The notes: generated from the letters alone by a model not told the origin. Shown: positions 1-8,622, counted from the stretch's first letter. The stretch is 64,000 nt of DNA from Mesorhizobium sp. CA14 (GCF_020165195.1 NZ_JAIUHR010000012.1:84886-148885), one strand, 5' to 3'. Program-made: numbers and translations.

Positions 1-1
1 G

Positions 2-1045
2 CGCTGGACACCTAAGGGTAACCTCGTCGGCGAGGAAGTGCTGGCGGTGCGCAACGCCGTCGGACTGGTCGAGATGACGCCGATGACGAAGTTCGAAGTG
101 TCCGGCCCGAATGCGGCTGCCTGGCTGGACGGGATCGTCGCCAACCGCCTGCCGGCCGTTGGCAAGGTGACACTGGCGCATCACCTGACCGCCGGCGGCG
201 GCGTGCAGGCGGAATATATGGTGGCGCGTCTCGGCGAGGACTTGTTCTACCTGATTTCGACGCCGCGCGCCGAGCGTTGGAATTCCGACGATCTTTCCAG
301 ACTGCTTCCCGCCGACGGCAGCGTATCCTTGAAGAACGTCACCAACGATCGCGGCTGCTTCACGGTCGTCGGGCCGAACGCGCGGGCCGTGCTGCAGCCC
401 CTCACGGAGATCGACCTTTCCAACGAAAGCTTTCCCTGGTTCGGCGTGAAGACGGGCGGCGTCGCCTTGGCAAGCGACGTGCGGCTGCTGCGGGTGAACT
501 ATGAGGGCGAGCTCGGTTGGGAACTCTATCACCCCCTGCCCTACCAGCGGCAGTTGCTCGACGCGATCCTCAAGGAAGGCGAGAAGCACGGCATGCGGCT
601 GGTCGGGCTGCACGCGCTGGAGTCGCTCAGGCTCGAGAAATCCTATCGCGCCATGTATCGCGACATGAACCCGGAGCTCAACGCGCTGGAGAGCGGGCTG
701 GAGCGCTTCATCCGCCTCGACAAGGGCGACTTCGTCGGGCGCGACGCGGTTCTGAAATACAAGGAGCGCAACGACCAGCGGCGATCCGTGACGCTCAGGA
801 TCGACACCGATGGCGCAAGCACGCTTGCCAATGAAGGGCTCTATAGCGACGGCGCTCTGGTCGGGCGCATCACGTCGGGCGGCTACGGCTATGCGCTTGG
901 GCATGACGTGGCGCTGGCGCTGCTGCCCGAGCGGTTTTCGAAGCCGGGCACCAAGCTCGACGTCGCGGTCCTGGGCGACTGGAAGATCGCCGAGGTTATC
1001 GCGGATTCGCCTTACGATCCGACCTCGGCTAGGGCGCGGATGTAA
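2..1045 (+). CDS. Dimethylglycine/sarcosine dehydrogenase-like protein, C-terminal GcvT part (partial)
   Basis: The reading frame is open to the left edge of the window, so only the C-terminal part is present. It carries the folate-binding GcvT fold and its C-terminal barrel: a KFEVSGP motif near the start, GELGWELYHP in the middle, and LEKSYRAM followed by KGDFVGRDAVL. This arrangement is typical of the aminomethyltransferase half of dimethylglycine and sarcosine dehydrogenases, which pass the methyl carbon to tetrahydrofolate. The FAD domain would lie upstream, outside the window. The next gene belongs to the hydroxyproline(-betaine) enolase group, so a role in demethylating an N-methylated amino acid is a reasonable inference. 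A stand-alone aminomethyltransferase-family protein remains possible. Confidence 0.8.
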   Translation, partial: RWTPKGNLVGEEVLAVRNAVGLVEMTPMTKFEVSGPNAAAWLDGIVANRLPAVGKVTLAHHLTAGGGVQAEYMVARLGEDLFYLISTPRAERWNSDDLSRLLPADGSVSLKNVTNDRGCFTVVGPNARAVLQPLTEIDLSNESFPWFGVKTGGVALASDVRLLRVNYEGELGWELYHPLPYQRQLLDAILKEGEKHGMRLVGLHALESLRLEKSYRAMYRDMNPELNALESGLERFIRLDKGDFVGRDAVLKYKERNDQRRSVTLRIDTDGASTLANEGLYSDGALVGRITSGGYGYALGHDVALALLPERFSKPGTKLDVAVLGDWKIAEVIADSPYDPTSARARM

Positions 1046-1050
1046 TAGGC

Positions 1051-1068
1051 GGGGCCTGCAAAGGCCCC
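1051..1068. terminator. Intercistronic hairpin
   Basis: GGGGCCT and AGGCCCC form a 7-bp stem with a 4-nt loop just after the stop codon of the GcvT-like gene. No run of T follows, so it may be an attenuator or mRNA-stabilising hairpin rather than a full terminator. The next gene starts 55 nt after the previous stop on the same strand. Confidence 0.4.
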
Positions 1069-1100
1069 GTTGCCGACGTGTCCTTCGGAGGGAAGCCCGC

Positions 1101-2210
1101 ATGCGCATCGATCGGATCAACGTCTATTCGGCGCAATTGCCGGTCAAAGGCGGCGTCTACCGGATGGCCAGCGCCGATGTGGAGGCGCTGGACTCGACGC
1201 TTGTCGAGATCGTCACCGATGACGGTTTTGCCGGCTGGGGCGAGACCTGCCCGATCGGCCCGGTCTACCAGCCGCATCATGCTCTGGGCGCCCGCGCCGC
1301 GATCGCCGAGATCGCGCCGGGGCTGATCGGCGCGGAGATCGCCTCGATCAGGGCGCTCGCCAAACAGATGGACGAGCGCCTCAACGGGCACGGCTACGCC
1401 AAGGCTGCCTTCGACATGGCCTTTCTCGACCTGCTCGGCCAAAAACTCGGCGTGCCGGTCTCGACGCTTTTGGGCGGGGCGCTGACCGACCGCGTGCCGG
1501 CCTATTATTCGCTGATCGTCGGGACCCCGGACGAGACGGCGAGGATTGCCGCCGACAAGGTGAAGGCCGGCTATCCGCGACTGCAGGTGAAGATCGGCGG
1601 GCGCAATCTCGAAGAAGACGTCGCCGTCGTCCACAAGGTCTGGGAAGCGGTCGGCTTCAAGGCGCGCATCGCTGTCGACGGCAACCGGGGCCTGACGGCG
1701 GCCGCCGCGATCCATCTCGACCGGCTCTGCCAAGCGATCCCCTTCATCTTCGAGCAGCCCTGCAACACGATGGACGAGATCGCGACGCTGAAAGGCCGCG
1801 TGACGCATCCGATTTATCTCGACGAAAGCACCGACGACCAGAACGCGGTGCTGAGGGCAATTTCACTCGGCATTGCCGACGGCTTCGGCTTCAAGGTGAC
1901 ACGTCTGGGTGGCCTGACGAAGATGACGACGGTGCGCGATCTCTGCGCCATCCGCTCCCTGCCGCACAGTTGCGACGACGCCTGGGGCGGCGACATCATC
2001 GCGGCGGCCTGCGTGCATCTGGCCGCCACAGTCGAGCCGCGCCGCATGGAAGGCGCCTGGATCGCCCAGGAATACATCAAGGGCCATTTCGACCAGAAGC
2101 ACCCGGTCGTCATCAAGCAAGGCCATATCGCCGTGCCGCAGCGGCCGGGGCTCGGCTTGAAACCCGAGCCAGGCATGTTCGGCAAAGCAGTGGCGATATA
2201 CGGGCCGTAA
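1101..2210 (+). CDS. Enolase-superfamily epimerase/dehydratase (hydroxyproline-betaine epimerase or cis-3-hydroxyproline dehydratase type)
   Basis: This 369-residue protein has the mandelate-racemase layout. An N-terminal capping domain is followed by a barrel with a Lys in LQVKIGG, metal-ligand acids in VDGNRG, FEQPC and LDEST, and the second catalytic Lys in FGFKVTRLGGLTK. The late DDAWGGD segment is characteristic of the cis-3-hydroxy-L-proline dehydratase / 4-hydroxyproline betaine 2-epimerase (HpbD) group. The ATG at 1101 follows a GGAGGGAAG ribosome site. The upstream demethylase-like gene favours the betaine-epimerase reading, but the sequence alone does not separate the two activities. 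Confidence 0.75.
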   Translation: MRIDRINVYSAQLPVKGGVYRMASADVEALDSTLVEIVTDDGFAGWGETCPIGPVYQPHHALGARAAIAEIAPGLIGAEIASIRALAKQMDERLNGHGYAKAAFDMAFLDLLGQKLGVPVSTLLGGALTDRVPAYYSLIVGTPDETARIAADKVKAGYPRLQVKIGGRNLEEDVAVVHKVWEAVGFKARIAVDGNRGLTAAAAIHLDRLCQAIPFIFEQPCNTMDEIATLKGRVTHPIYLDESTDDQNAVLRAISLGIADGFGFKVTRLGGLTKMTTVRDLCAIRSLPHSCDDAWGGDIIAAACVHLAATVEPRRMEGAWIAQEYIKGHFDQKHPVVIKQGHIAVPQRPGLGLKPEPGMFGKAVAIYGP

Positions 2211-2326
2211 CTCTAGCCGCAAAGCTGCGCCGTGGATGCCCGGAATTGTGCCTGCGATCACTTCGTGAACGAAGCGGATCGTTCCGCCCTGTCCCGCGTT
2301 CTTGTGACACGCAAGGAGGAACGGCG

Positions 2327-2656
2327 ATGGACGACGATCGGACCGAGAAGATCAGGCAGCGTGCCTATGAAATCTTTCAACGCGAGGGCGGCATCCTCGG
2401 CAATCATGAACGGCACTGGCATCAGGCCGAAATGGAGATCGACCGCGAAGCGGCCCTGCCGCTGACAGCGGACGACGCGCTGCCCGAAACGCGCGAGATC
2501 GACAGCGCGGACGTGCTGACGGTGGAGGCGCTTGCGGTGCGCACCGGCATTTCGGGCGAGGAGGCGCAGGAGCTGCTCGACAGGCTGGGCAACGACCGCG
2601 CGGCGATCGAGCAGGCGGCGCGAGATTTGCGAGCACGCAAGCGCGGCGTCGACTAG
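2327..2656 (+). CDS. DUF2934 domain protein
   Basis: This acidic protein of 109 residues has the DUF2934 signature at the N terminus: IRQRAYEIFQREG, then HERHWHQAEMEI. These small proteins are common in Rhizobiales and have no established function. The C-terminal half holds a helical segment around residues 64-95 (TVEALAVRTGISGEEAQELL) that looks like a small three-helix unit. The ATG at 2327 sits behind AAGGAGGAAC. The gene stands alone between the enolase-family gene and the ArsR pair. Confidence 0.8.
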   Translation: MDDDRTEKIRQRAYEIFQREGGILGNHERHWHQAEMEIDREAALPLTADDALPETREIDSADVLTVEALAVRTGISGEEAQELLDRLGNDRAAIEQAARDLRARKRGVD

Positions 2657-2783
2657 TGGAGATTTTGATCGGTCGGCTCTGTTTGCGTTGGCACGCGGCA
2701 CGCGTTGGGAGATTGGCCGAAACGCCATCGCGATCGTCATGTAGGGACGGCCCCTTTTGGGCAAGAGGCAAAATGGCGGCGGC

Positions 2784-2840
2784 GGCGTATTCCAGGGTCT
2801 GCGCGCGTCGCTACGCTCCTTGCTCCGCCATAGAATGACG
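2784..2840. repeat. Intergenic sequence resembling a dispersed Mesorhizobium repeat
   Basis: The 323-nt gap from 2657 to 2979 holds no gene I can support. On the minus strand, positions 2840-2784 read as a GTCATTC / GGAGCAAGGAGCGTAGC / GCGCAGACCC string. I recognise this from memory as a frequent intergenic element in Mesorhizobium genomes. There is no second copy in this window to prove it is repeated. Confidence 0.3.
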
Positions 2841-2979
2841 ACGTTGGGGCGGCCTCCACTAATCCCTGGCGTTTGTGCTGATTTCACAGAAATGAACGGA
2901 AAAATCTTGCACCAAGAGGCGGTTGGCCAGCCAATCGGACCGGCCACAGGTGGCACTCTCCACCGGGTTGACAGCGCCG

Positions 2980-3321
2980 ATGCCTCGCCCTAGTTTCGCG
3001 TTAGTGGCCACTAACGCGAAATATTGGACAGCGCTCGGCGATCCGACACGGCGCACGATCTTCGAACTGCTGGTCGAACGTCCCTCTTCGGTCAGCGGGC
3101 TCGCCAACGCGCTGCCCGTAACGCGGCCGGCCGTGTCGCAGCATCTGAAGGTTCTCAAGGATGCCGGGCTGGTGGCCGACACGCGCTCGGGCAAGGAACG
3201 CATTTACCGCATCGATCCGGATGGCCTCGCGGCCTTTCGGGCTGAGATCGACCAGTTCTGGGTGAAGACGCTTGCCGCCTACGCGCAAATTGTCGAGCAA
3301 CCGACAGAGGACGAAACATGA
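2980..3321 (+). CDS. ArsR-family transcriptional regulator (SRPBCC-linked type)
   Basis: A winged-helix repressor of about 113 residues. It has the ArsR core TALGDPTRRTIFELL, a recognition segment VTRPAVSQHLKVLKDAGLV and the wing SGKERIYRIDPDGL. It lacks the metal-binding Cys motif of arsenic sensors and belongs to the subgroup encoded with SRPBCC/AHSA1 proteins. The stop overlaps the start of the SRPBCC gene as ATGA, so the two are translationally coupled. The start is uncertain: ATG 2980 lies before a 28-bp palindrome and GTG 3004 lies inside it. If the palindrome is the operator, the GTG start is attractive. Confidence 0.85.
   Translation: MPRPSFALVATNAKYWTALGDPTRRTIFELLVERPSSVSGLANALPVTRPAVSQHLKVLKDAGLVADTRSGKERIYRIDPDGLAAFRAEIDQFWVKTLAAYAQIVEQPTEDET
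2994..3021. promoter_or_regulatory. Perfect 28-bp palindrome, probable ArsR operator
   Basis: The half-site TTTCGCGTTAGTGG is followed directly by its exact reverse complement, with no spacer. The palindrome covers the candidate start codons of the ArsR-family gene. This fits autorepression, as is common for ArsR/SRPBCC operons, but the binding is inferred. Confidence 0.65.
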
Positions 3322-3803
3322 TCAAGCAACCGGCCCCTGCTCCCGTAAGGCATTCGGTCGTGGTCGCGGCGCCGATCGCGCGCGCCTTCAAGGTGTTCAC
3401 CGAGGATTTCGGCAACTTCAAACCGCGCGAGCACAATCTGCTCGCCGTGCCGATCGCAGAAACGATCTTCGAGCCGCGGGTCGGCGGCCATGTCTATGAC
3501 CGCGGCATCGACGGGTCGGAATGCCGCTTCGCGCGTGTGCTTGCCTACGAGCCGCCGAACCGGCTTCTTCTGAGTTGGGACATCAACCCGCGCTGGCAGA
3601 TCGAAACCGACCTCGCTCGCACAAGCGAGTGGGAAGTCCGTTTCACGGCCGAGGCGGAAAACCGAACCCGGGTCGAAATCGAGCATCGCCATATCGAACG
3701 GCATGGCCAGGGCTGGGAAAGCGTGCGCGGCGGCGTCGACGGCGATCAGGGCTGGCCGCTTTATCTGCAGCGGTACCAGGAGCTTTTTGCCCGGGCGGCC
3801 TGA
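3318..3803 (+). CDS. SRPBCC (AHSA1-like) domain protein
   Basis: A 161-residue protein with the START/Bet v1-like AHSA1 pattern: an N-terminal strand HSVVVAAPIARAFKVFTEDF, a central VGGHVYDRG, and a long C-terminal helix after HGQGWESVRGGV. Members bind hydrophobic ligands and are often controlled by the ArsR repressor encoded just upstream. The ATG overlaps the ArsR stop by four bases (ATGA). The ligand is unknown. Confidence 0.85.
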   Translation: MIKQPAPAPVRHSVVVAAPIARAFKVFTEDFGNFKPREHNLLAVPIAETIFEPRVGGHVYDRGIDGSECRFARVLAYEPPNRLLLSWDINPRWQIETDLARTSEWEVRFTAEAENRTRVEIEHRHIERHGQGWESVRGGVDGDQGWPLYLQRYQELFARAA

Positions 3804-3871
3804 CGGCAGCGGCCCGCATCGCCGGATAGCCGCGGCCGACATGGCCACAGCGATGAGGAGGAGAGCAGACC

Positions 3872-4285
3872 ATGGAAGCCTATTGGTTGAGCATTCTTGG
3901 CGTGCTCGCGCTCTGTCTCCTGTCGGTGGCGCTGGCGATCTATTCCGGCTCGTCCAAGGGATTTGCGGGCAAGCTTGCGGGTCCGGTCATCCCGGCGGAC
4001 GACGATAATCCGCTCTACCGCATCGACCGGATCCACATGAACTCGGTCGAGGCGCTCGCGCCCTTTGTTGTGCCCGCTGTGTTGGCGATGATGGCCGGTG
4101 TCGAACCCGTGACGCTGGCGGTGCTCGTGTGGATCCACCTGGCGATACGCCTCATGCACATGGCGGTCTACCTGCATGGCGGAAACGTCGCCAAGGGCGG
4201 CAGTGTCAGGACGATCCTCTATGTCTCGGGCGCGCTGGTCACGCTTGTCCTCATCCTCATGACGGGATGGGCAGCGCTTCGCTGA
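3872..4285 (+). CDS. MAPEG family membrane protein
   Basis: A 137-residue integral membrane protein with four predicted helices at about 5-25, 64-84, 88-106 and 113-134. Between helices 1 and 2 it has the MAPEG hallmark YRIDRIHMNSVEAL (R..R.H.N..E). The family includes membrane-bound glutathione transferases and leukotriene synthase relatives; the bacterial substrate is unknown. A GAGGAG ribosome site precedes the ATG. The gene follows the SRPBCC gene by 68 nt and may be transcribed with it. Confidence 0.85.
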   Translation: MEAYWLSILGVLALCLLSVALAIYSGSSKGFAGKLAGPVIPADDDNPLYRIDRIHMNSVEALAPFVVPAVLAMMAGVEPVTLAVLVWIHLAIRLMHMAVYLHGGNVAKGGSVRTILYVSGALVTLVLILMTGWAALR

Positions 4286-4311
4286 GCAGCGCTGCTTTTC
4301 GCTGCGTCGGC

Positions 4312-4336
4312 GGAACCCTCGCCCCGATAGGAGGTT
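4312..4336 (+). promoter_or_regulatory. Candidate EcfG/RpoE2-type general-stress promoter
   Basis: GGAAC at 4312-4316 is followed after 16 nt by GGTT at 4333-4336, which fits the alphaproteobacterial EcfG rule of GGAAC-N18/19-TT. The -10 lies about 30 nt before the PRC-barrel start codon. Such matches also arise by chance, so the call rests on the good position. Confidence 0.4.
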
Positions 4337-4365
4337 CATCCCTGTACAACCACAGGAGATGCGCC

Positions 4366-4650
4366 ATGGATCACACCAGCCATGTAAGACTGACCAATGC
4401 CGAGCTTACGCCGGACATCCTCGAAGGCGCCGCCATCTACGGCCCCGATGACGAGAAGATCGGCTCGGTCGACCACCTGCACGGCAGCCAGGTCGTCATC
4501 GATGTCGGCGGCTTTCTCGGCATCGGCGCCAAGCCGGTGGCCGTCGCCGCCAGCCAGCTCGATTTCATGCGCGACGAGGACGGCGATGTGCATGCCGTCA
4601 CCAGTTGGACGAAAGATCAGTTGAAGGCGATGCCCGAGCATCGCGACTGA
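4366..4650 (+). CDS. PRC-barrel domain protein
   Basis: This 94-residue protein is a single PRC-barrel: GAAIYGPDDEKIGSVDHL near residues 21-38, then a glycine-rich strand VDVGGFLGIGAKPVAV-like segment and DFMRDEDGD. Soluble PRC-barrel proteins are abundant in rhizobia and often belong to the general stress response, which agrees with the EcfG-like motif just upstream. The ATG at 4366 has ACAGGAGATG spacing. The molecular role is unknown. Confidence 0.85.
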   Translation: MDHTSHVRLTNAELTPDILEGAAIYGPDDEKIGSVDHLHGSQVVIDVGGFLGIGAKPVAVAASQLDFMRDEDGDVHAVTSWTKDQLKAMPEHRD

Positions 4651-4859
4651 AGCGCTTCGCCGTTTGTGAATGAAAAGGAGAGCCCGGGCTGGACATTCGC
4701 CGGCCCGGATTTTCTTGCGGGCAAGTCGTTCGTCCGGTGACGAACATACGCTAATCGCTTGCCCATCCGCCTCACCAACCTCGCGTTCGTGAGATTGTTC
4801 ATGTCGGTGTCACAAGCCTCCATTGTACTTACTTGATCGAAAACCCGAAGGAGGAGGCG

Positions 4860-5807
4860 ATGGGGTGGAAAGCTGTGGCGGCATTTTGCCTGGCGACAGC
4901 GGTCACGGGCGGGGCGATGTGCGGCCAGGCACTGGCCTGGGGCCAGGAAGGGCATGCGGTGATCGCCGAGATCGCGCAGCATAGGCTCAGCCAAAACGCC
5001 TATGACGTGATCGAGCAACTATTGCGTTCGCATCTGAGGCTGAAGCCGCCGGCCACCGTCTCGCTGGCTTCGGTGGCGAGTTGGGCCGACGACTATCGCG
5101 CCGACCACAAGGAGACGTCGAACTGGCATTTCATCGACATTCCGCTGGCGTCGAAGCCAGGCGATGCGAGCGCCAGCACAACCGCCTACGACCCGGCGCG
5201 CGACTGCAAGGACAATGCGAGTTTCGGCTTCTGTCTGATGCGAGCGCTGCCGGCGCAGGAGAAGATCCTGGCCGATTCGGCCAAGAGCGACGAGGAGCGC
5301 TGGCAGGCATTGGCCTTCGTCATCCATCTAGTCGGCGATCTGTCCCAGCCGCTGCACTGCGTCGAGCGCCTGGACGGCAGCCAGGGCGATCAGGGCGGCA
5401 ATACGCTGACGGTGAGCTTCAACGTCTACCGGCCGAAGCCGGACGGCTCGACCTACCGCGACCTCACGACTTTCCATGCGGTGTGGGATTCAAGCCTGAT
5501 CCTGTTCAAATACTACGACTGGGGCAAAGTGGCGCTCGACCTCGAGACCGACATCATCCCGCATCTGCCCGCCATGCCTGCCGCCGACCAGACTCCGGAA
5601 AAATGGCTGGCCGAATGCCATGAGAAGGCCGAGGACGCCTATCGCGCGCTGCCCAAGGGCACGGCGATCAAATCCGACAACCCGCACGCGGTGATCCTCG
5701 ACCAGGTCTATTTCGACAAATTCTCGCCGGTGGCGGTCGAGCAGCTCGCGCTCGGCGGCCTGCATCTGGCCGCCGTGCTCAACGAGACGCTGGCGGCGGA
5801 CAAGTAG
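4860..5807 (+). CDS. Secreted S1/P1-type nuclease
   Basis: A 315-residue zinc nuclease of the S1/P1 family, which cleaves single-stranded nucleic acids. The signal peptide (residues 1-26) ends in QALA, so the mature protein starts with Trp27, the residue whose amino group binds zinc in this family. Further ligands are visible in GQEGHAVIAEIA, SWADDYRADH, NWHFIDIP and HLVGDLSQPLH. The ATG at 4860 was chosen because AAGGAGGAGG sits directly upstream. It probably acts in the periplasm or outside the cell in phosphate or nucleotide scavenging. Confidence 0.92.
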   Translation: MGWKAVAAFCLATAVTGGAMCGQALAWGQEGHAVIAEIAQHRLSQNAYDVIEQLLRSHLRLKPPATVSLASVASWADDYRADHKETSNWHFIDIPLASKPGDASASTTAYDPARDCKDNASFGFCLMRALPAQEKILADSAKSDEERWQALAFVIHLVGDLSQPLHCVERLDGSQGDQGGNTLTVSFNVYRPKPDGSTYRDLTTFHAVWDSSLILFKYYDWGKVALDLETDIIPHLPAMPAADQTPEKWLAECHEKAEDAYRALPKGTAIKSDNPHAVILDQVYFDKFSPVAVEQLALGGLHLAAVLNETLAADK

Positions 5808-5860
5808 GCGGATTGGCTGAGCCCTGCTGGCCTGGCCGGCCCCCTTGATGCCGGCAGGCG

Positions 5861-5893
5861 AAAAAAAGCCCGCTTCGGCATGCCGAAGCGGGC
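5861..5893 (-). terminator. Rho-independent terminator of the small secreted protein gene
   Basis: A perfect 26-bp palindrome at 5868-5893 (half-site GCCCGCTTCGGCA) is flanked at 5861-5867 by seven A, which read as a U tract on the minus strand. It lies 21 nt after the stop of the minus-strand gene at 5914. Confidence 0.85.
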
Positions 5894-5913
5894 ACAAATC
5901 TGAAGGCGCAAGC

Positions 5914-6135
5914 TTACTTGCAGTCTTTCAGCATCTTCAGCGCCTTTTCGGCATTGGCCTGGGACGTGTAGGCCTTCGTCCCGGCATCGGTCAGTTTCTT
6001 GCCGTCCGGCTTCGTGGAAACCACCGAGCATTTCTTGGTGGTGGCGTCCTTTGCCACCCAATACTGCGTGGCCGCAAATGCCGGCATGCTGAAAAGTGAA
6101 ACAACCGAAGCTGCAACCAGAACCTTGCGAATCAT
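5914..6135 (-). CDS. Small secreted protein, unknown function
   Basis: A 73-residue protein with a clear signal peptide, MIRKVLVAASVVSLFSMPAF-A, cleaved near residue 21. The mature part is a compact Lys-rich domain with two Cys (KKCSVV and the C-terminal KDCK) that may form a disulfide. I recognise the type as common in Mesorhizobium but know no function. It is monocistronic, with its own terminator and a GGGAGAACG ribosome site upstream. Confidence 0.75.
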   Translation of the reverse strand: MIRKVLVAASVVSLFSMPAFAATQYWVAKDATTKKCSVVSTKPDGKKLTDAGTKAYTSQANAEKALKMLKDCK

Positions 6136-6297
6136 AGCGTTCTCCCAAGTTGAATTCGGCTCGGCCCATTCATCCGGAAGTGCCCATCACGCGGATAGCC
6201 GAGCCGAACCGCTGGCGAGCCGTATCGCGACTTGACCGCCGAGGGCAATTTACAAAAATGTAAAGTTCGGCCGAGCCTGCAAGGCCGTGAGACGAAG

Positions 6298-7479
6298 CTA
6301 TCGGCGCAGCGAGATAAGGCAGGCGCAGAGCCCCACATTGATCGTGGCGGCAACCGCGAGAGCACTCAGGACAAGATTGCCGCCGCCCACGCCAAGAAGC
6401 AACGCTCCTATGGAAGGAGCCGCCGCCTGGACGATGAGGCTGGGCGTCGCGAGCTTGCCCATCAGCGCTGCGTATTGCCGCGGGTCGAACAGCACCAGCG
6501 GCAGGGCGCCGCGCGCGATCGTGTGGATGCCGTTACCCGCGCCATAAAGGATCAAGGCGAGAGCGATGAATGTATGGCTCGCCAGGAGCAGCCAGATCCC
6601 GGCCGCGAGCAGCGACACGGATGTCAGCATCGTCCAGATCGGATGGTGCCGGTTGCGGCCGATCAGCAGTTCCGCCACCCTCGCGCCGACCTGTGACGGG
6701 CCGATCAATGCGCCAAGGCCGACGGCGGCCGCCAGGCCCACGCCGCGCAATTGCAGCAGGGTCAGCAGGTGGACGGAGAGCATCGACGCGATCATCGCGG
6801 CCAATGTCAGGATCGACGCCAGCAGAATGAAGCGTGCCCGCGTCCTGCCCGTGGCCGACGCCTCCTTCGACCTGTCCTTCATCGGCGCGGGCACGGGCGG
6901 CGGTGGCGGGATCACCCAAAGATGGAGTGGCAAGCAGACCGCCAGATGGATCGCGGCGTAGGAAAGGCAGGCGATACGCCATCCGCCATGCTCGACAAGG
7001 AAGGCGCTGAGCGGCCAGCAGACGGTGCTGGCAAAGCCGCCGAAAAGCGTCAGGTTGGTGATAGCGCCCCGCGCGCCCTGTCCATAAAGGCGGCCGAGTG
7101 TGGCGAAGCCGGCATCGTAGAGGCCGCTCGACATGCCCAGGCCCATGAGCAGCCATGCAACCAGATAAAGAGGATAGTCGGTCGCCGTCGCCAGCAGCGA
7201 ATGCGCGGCAGCCAGCAGCAACGAGCTGGCGGCAAGCACGGGCCGGCCGCCATGGCGCTGGATCAGCCGCCCGGTGACGGGGGACACCAGCCCGGCAAGC
7301 AGGAGCCCGCAGGACAGCCCGGCAACGACCGAGGCGAGCGACCAGCCGGTATCCTTGGCAATCGGCGCGGCAAGCACCGCGGGCAGGTAGTAGGACGATC
7401 CCCAGGCGAGAATCTGCGTGATGCCAAGAGCCGTAACGAGGACGCGGCGATTGTGTGCGATGGGCGCGGTGGCTTCCAA
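6298..7479 (-). CDS. MFS transporter at the end of the ars operon (ArsK-like candidate)
   Basis: A 393-residue major facilitator protein with 12 hydrophobic segments and a basic central loop around residues 195-215. It begins with TTG directly after the arsC stop (TGATTG), so it is the last gene of arsR-aqpS-arsC-MFS. In this operon position it probably exports arsenite, methylarsenite or an organoarsenical, as reported for the MFS protein ArsK of Agrobacterium. No Acr3, ArsB or ArsH gene is present, so it would complement AqpS as the efflux route. The arsenic role is inferred from context. Confidence 0.75.
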   Translation of the reverse strand: MEATAPIAHNRRVLVTALGITQILAWGSSYYLPAVLAAPIAKDTGWSLASVVAGLSCGLLLAGLVSPVTGRLIQRHGGRPVLAASSLLLAAAHSLLATATDYPLYLVAWLLMGLGMSSGLYDAGFATLGRLYGQGARGAITNLTLFGGFASTVCWPLSAFLVEHGGWRIACLSYAAIHLAVCLPLHLWVIPPPPPVPAPMKDRSKEASATGRTRARFILLASILTLAAMIASMLSVHLLTLLQLRGVGLAAAVGLGALIGPSQVGARVAELLIGRNRHHPIWTMLTSVSLLAAGIWLLLASHTFIALALILYGAGNGIHTIARGALPLVLFDPRQYAALMGKLATPSLIVQAAAPSIGALLLGVGGGNLVLSALAVAATINVGLCACLISLRR

Positions 7480-7893
7480 TCAGGCTTGCCCCGACGCATA
7501 GGCGACTTTCTCGCCATCCTCCTTGACGAACTCGCGCACCGGATTATCGAGCAGCGGCAGCACCGCTTCCGACGGCCGACACAGTTTTGTTCCCTTCGGC
7601 GTCTCGACGATCGGCCGGTTGATCAGGATGGGATGGGCGAGCATGAAATCGATCAGCTCGTCGTCACTCCATTTCGGATCGGCGAGGCCGAGGTCGGCGT
7701 AAGGGGTTCCTTTCTCCCGCAACAAATCGCGCGCAGAAATCCCCATCGCGGCGATCAGTTCGAGCAGCCGTTCGCGGCTCGGCGGCGTCTTCAGATATTC
7801 GACCACCACCGGCTCCTCGCCGCTAGCGCGGATCATGGCGAGCGCGTTGCGCGAGGTGCCGCAAGCGGGGTTGTGATAGATCGTGACCGTCAT
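7480..7893 (-). CDS. arsC: Arsenate reductase, glutaredoxin-dependent ArsC
   Basis: A 137-residue ArsC of the thioredoxin-fold type. The active-site Cys11 is in HNPACGTSRNAL, and the family's arginine-bearing segment follows in HPILINRPIVETPKG. It reduces arsenate to arsenite using glutathione and glutaredoxin. Its ATG overlaps the aqpS stop (ATGA at 7890-7893), and its own stop abuts the MFS start, so the three genes are tightly coupled. Confidence 0.95.
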   Translation of the reverse strand: MTVTIYHNPACGTSRNALAMIRASGEEPVVVEYLKTPPSRERLLELIAAMGISARDLLREKGTPYADLGLADPKWSDDELIDFMLAHPILINRPIVETPKGTKLCRPSEAVLPLLDNPVREFVKEDGEKVAYASGQA

Positions 7894-8588
7894 GGCTCTG
7901 CTTTCAGTGGCTGGTATTGCTGAACGGTTTTGGGCCTGAGCAGCCAGCCCATCAGCGCGAGCGCGATCAAGGCGCCGAGCAGTTCGGCGATGATGAAGCC
8001 CGGCAGATCGACCGGTCTGATGCCGGAGAAGGTGTTGGTAAGCGAGCGCGCCACGGCGACGGCGGGATTGGCGAAAGACGTGGACGCCGTGAACCAATAG
8101 GCGGCCGTGATATAGAGCCCGACCAGCCACGATACGGCCCGCCGCTCGAAACGGAGACCCGCAAGGATGACGGCGACAAGGCCGAATGTCGCGACCACTT
8201 CCGAGAACCATTGCGCCGGCCCGGCACGCAGCTTCGTCGCGACCTCCAGCATCGGTAGGGCGAACATAAGATGTGCCGCCAACGTGCCGGCAATGCCGCC
8301 GGCGACCTGCGCGGCGAGATAGGCAACAAGATCGCGGGTTGGCAGCGACCGGTTGAGGCAGAACACCAGCGAAACGGCTGGATTGAAATGCGCGCCGGAG
8401 ATCGGCCCGAGGATGGTGATCAACACCACCAGCATGGCGCCGGTTGCAAGCGTGTTGCCAAGCAGCGCCAGCGCGATGTCATGCGTCAGCGTCTCGGCCA
8501 TGATACCGGAGCCGACGACGGTCGCCACCAGCAGACCGGTGCCCAAAGCTTCAGCCGCGAACCGTCGCGGCAAATCGAAAGTGTTCAT
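7890..8588 (-). CDS. aqpS: Aquaglyceroporin AqpS, arsenite channel
   Basis: A 232-residue MIP-family channel with six membrane helices and two NPA half-helix motifs, AHFNPAVSLVF and SFANPAVAVARS. In Sinorhizobium meliloti, AqpS replaces ArsB/Acr3 in the ars operon and lets arsenite flow out down its gradient after ArsC has made it. The same order (arsR, aqpS, arsC) is found here. The gene starts 34 nt after the arsR stop. Confidence 0.93.
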   Translation of the reverse strand: MNTFDLPRRFAAEALGTGLLVATVVGSGIMAETLTHDIALALLGNTLATGAMLVVLITILGPISGAHFNPAVSLVFCLNRSLPTRDLVAYLAAQVAGGIAGTLAAHLMFALPMLEVATKLRAGPAQWFSEVVATFGLVAVILAGLRFERRAVSWLVGLYITAAYWFTASTSFANPAVAVARSLTNTFSGIRPVDLPGFIIAELLGALIALALMGWLLRPKTVQQYQPLKAEP

Positions 8589-8622
8589 CGTAAGGTCTCG
8601 GGTTCGGCGACGAGCGAAATGG

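Noticed and set aside
3318..3803. SRPBCC protein considered as an arsenic-resistance factor because of the ArsR neighbour
   Set aside because: That ArsR lacks metal-binding Cys; the SRPBCC pairing is a separate ArsR subgroup.
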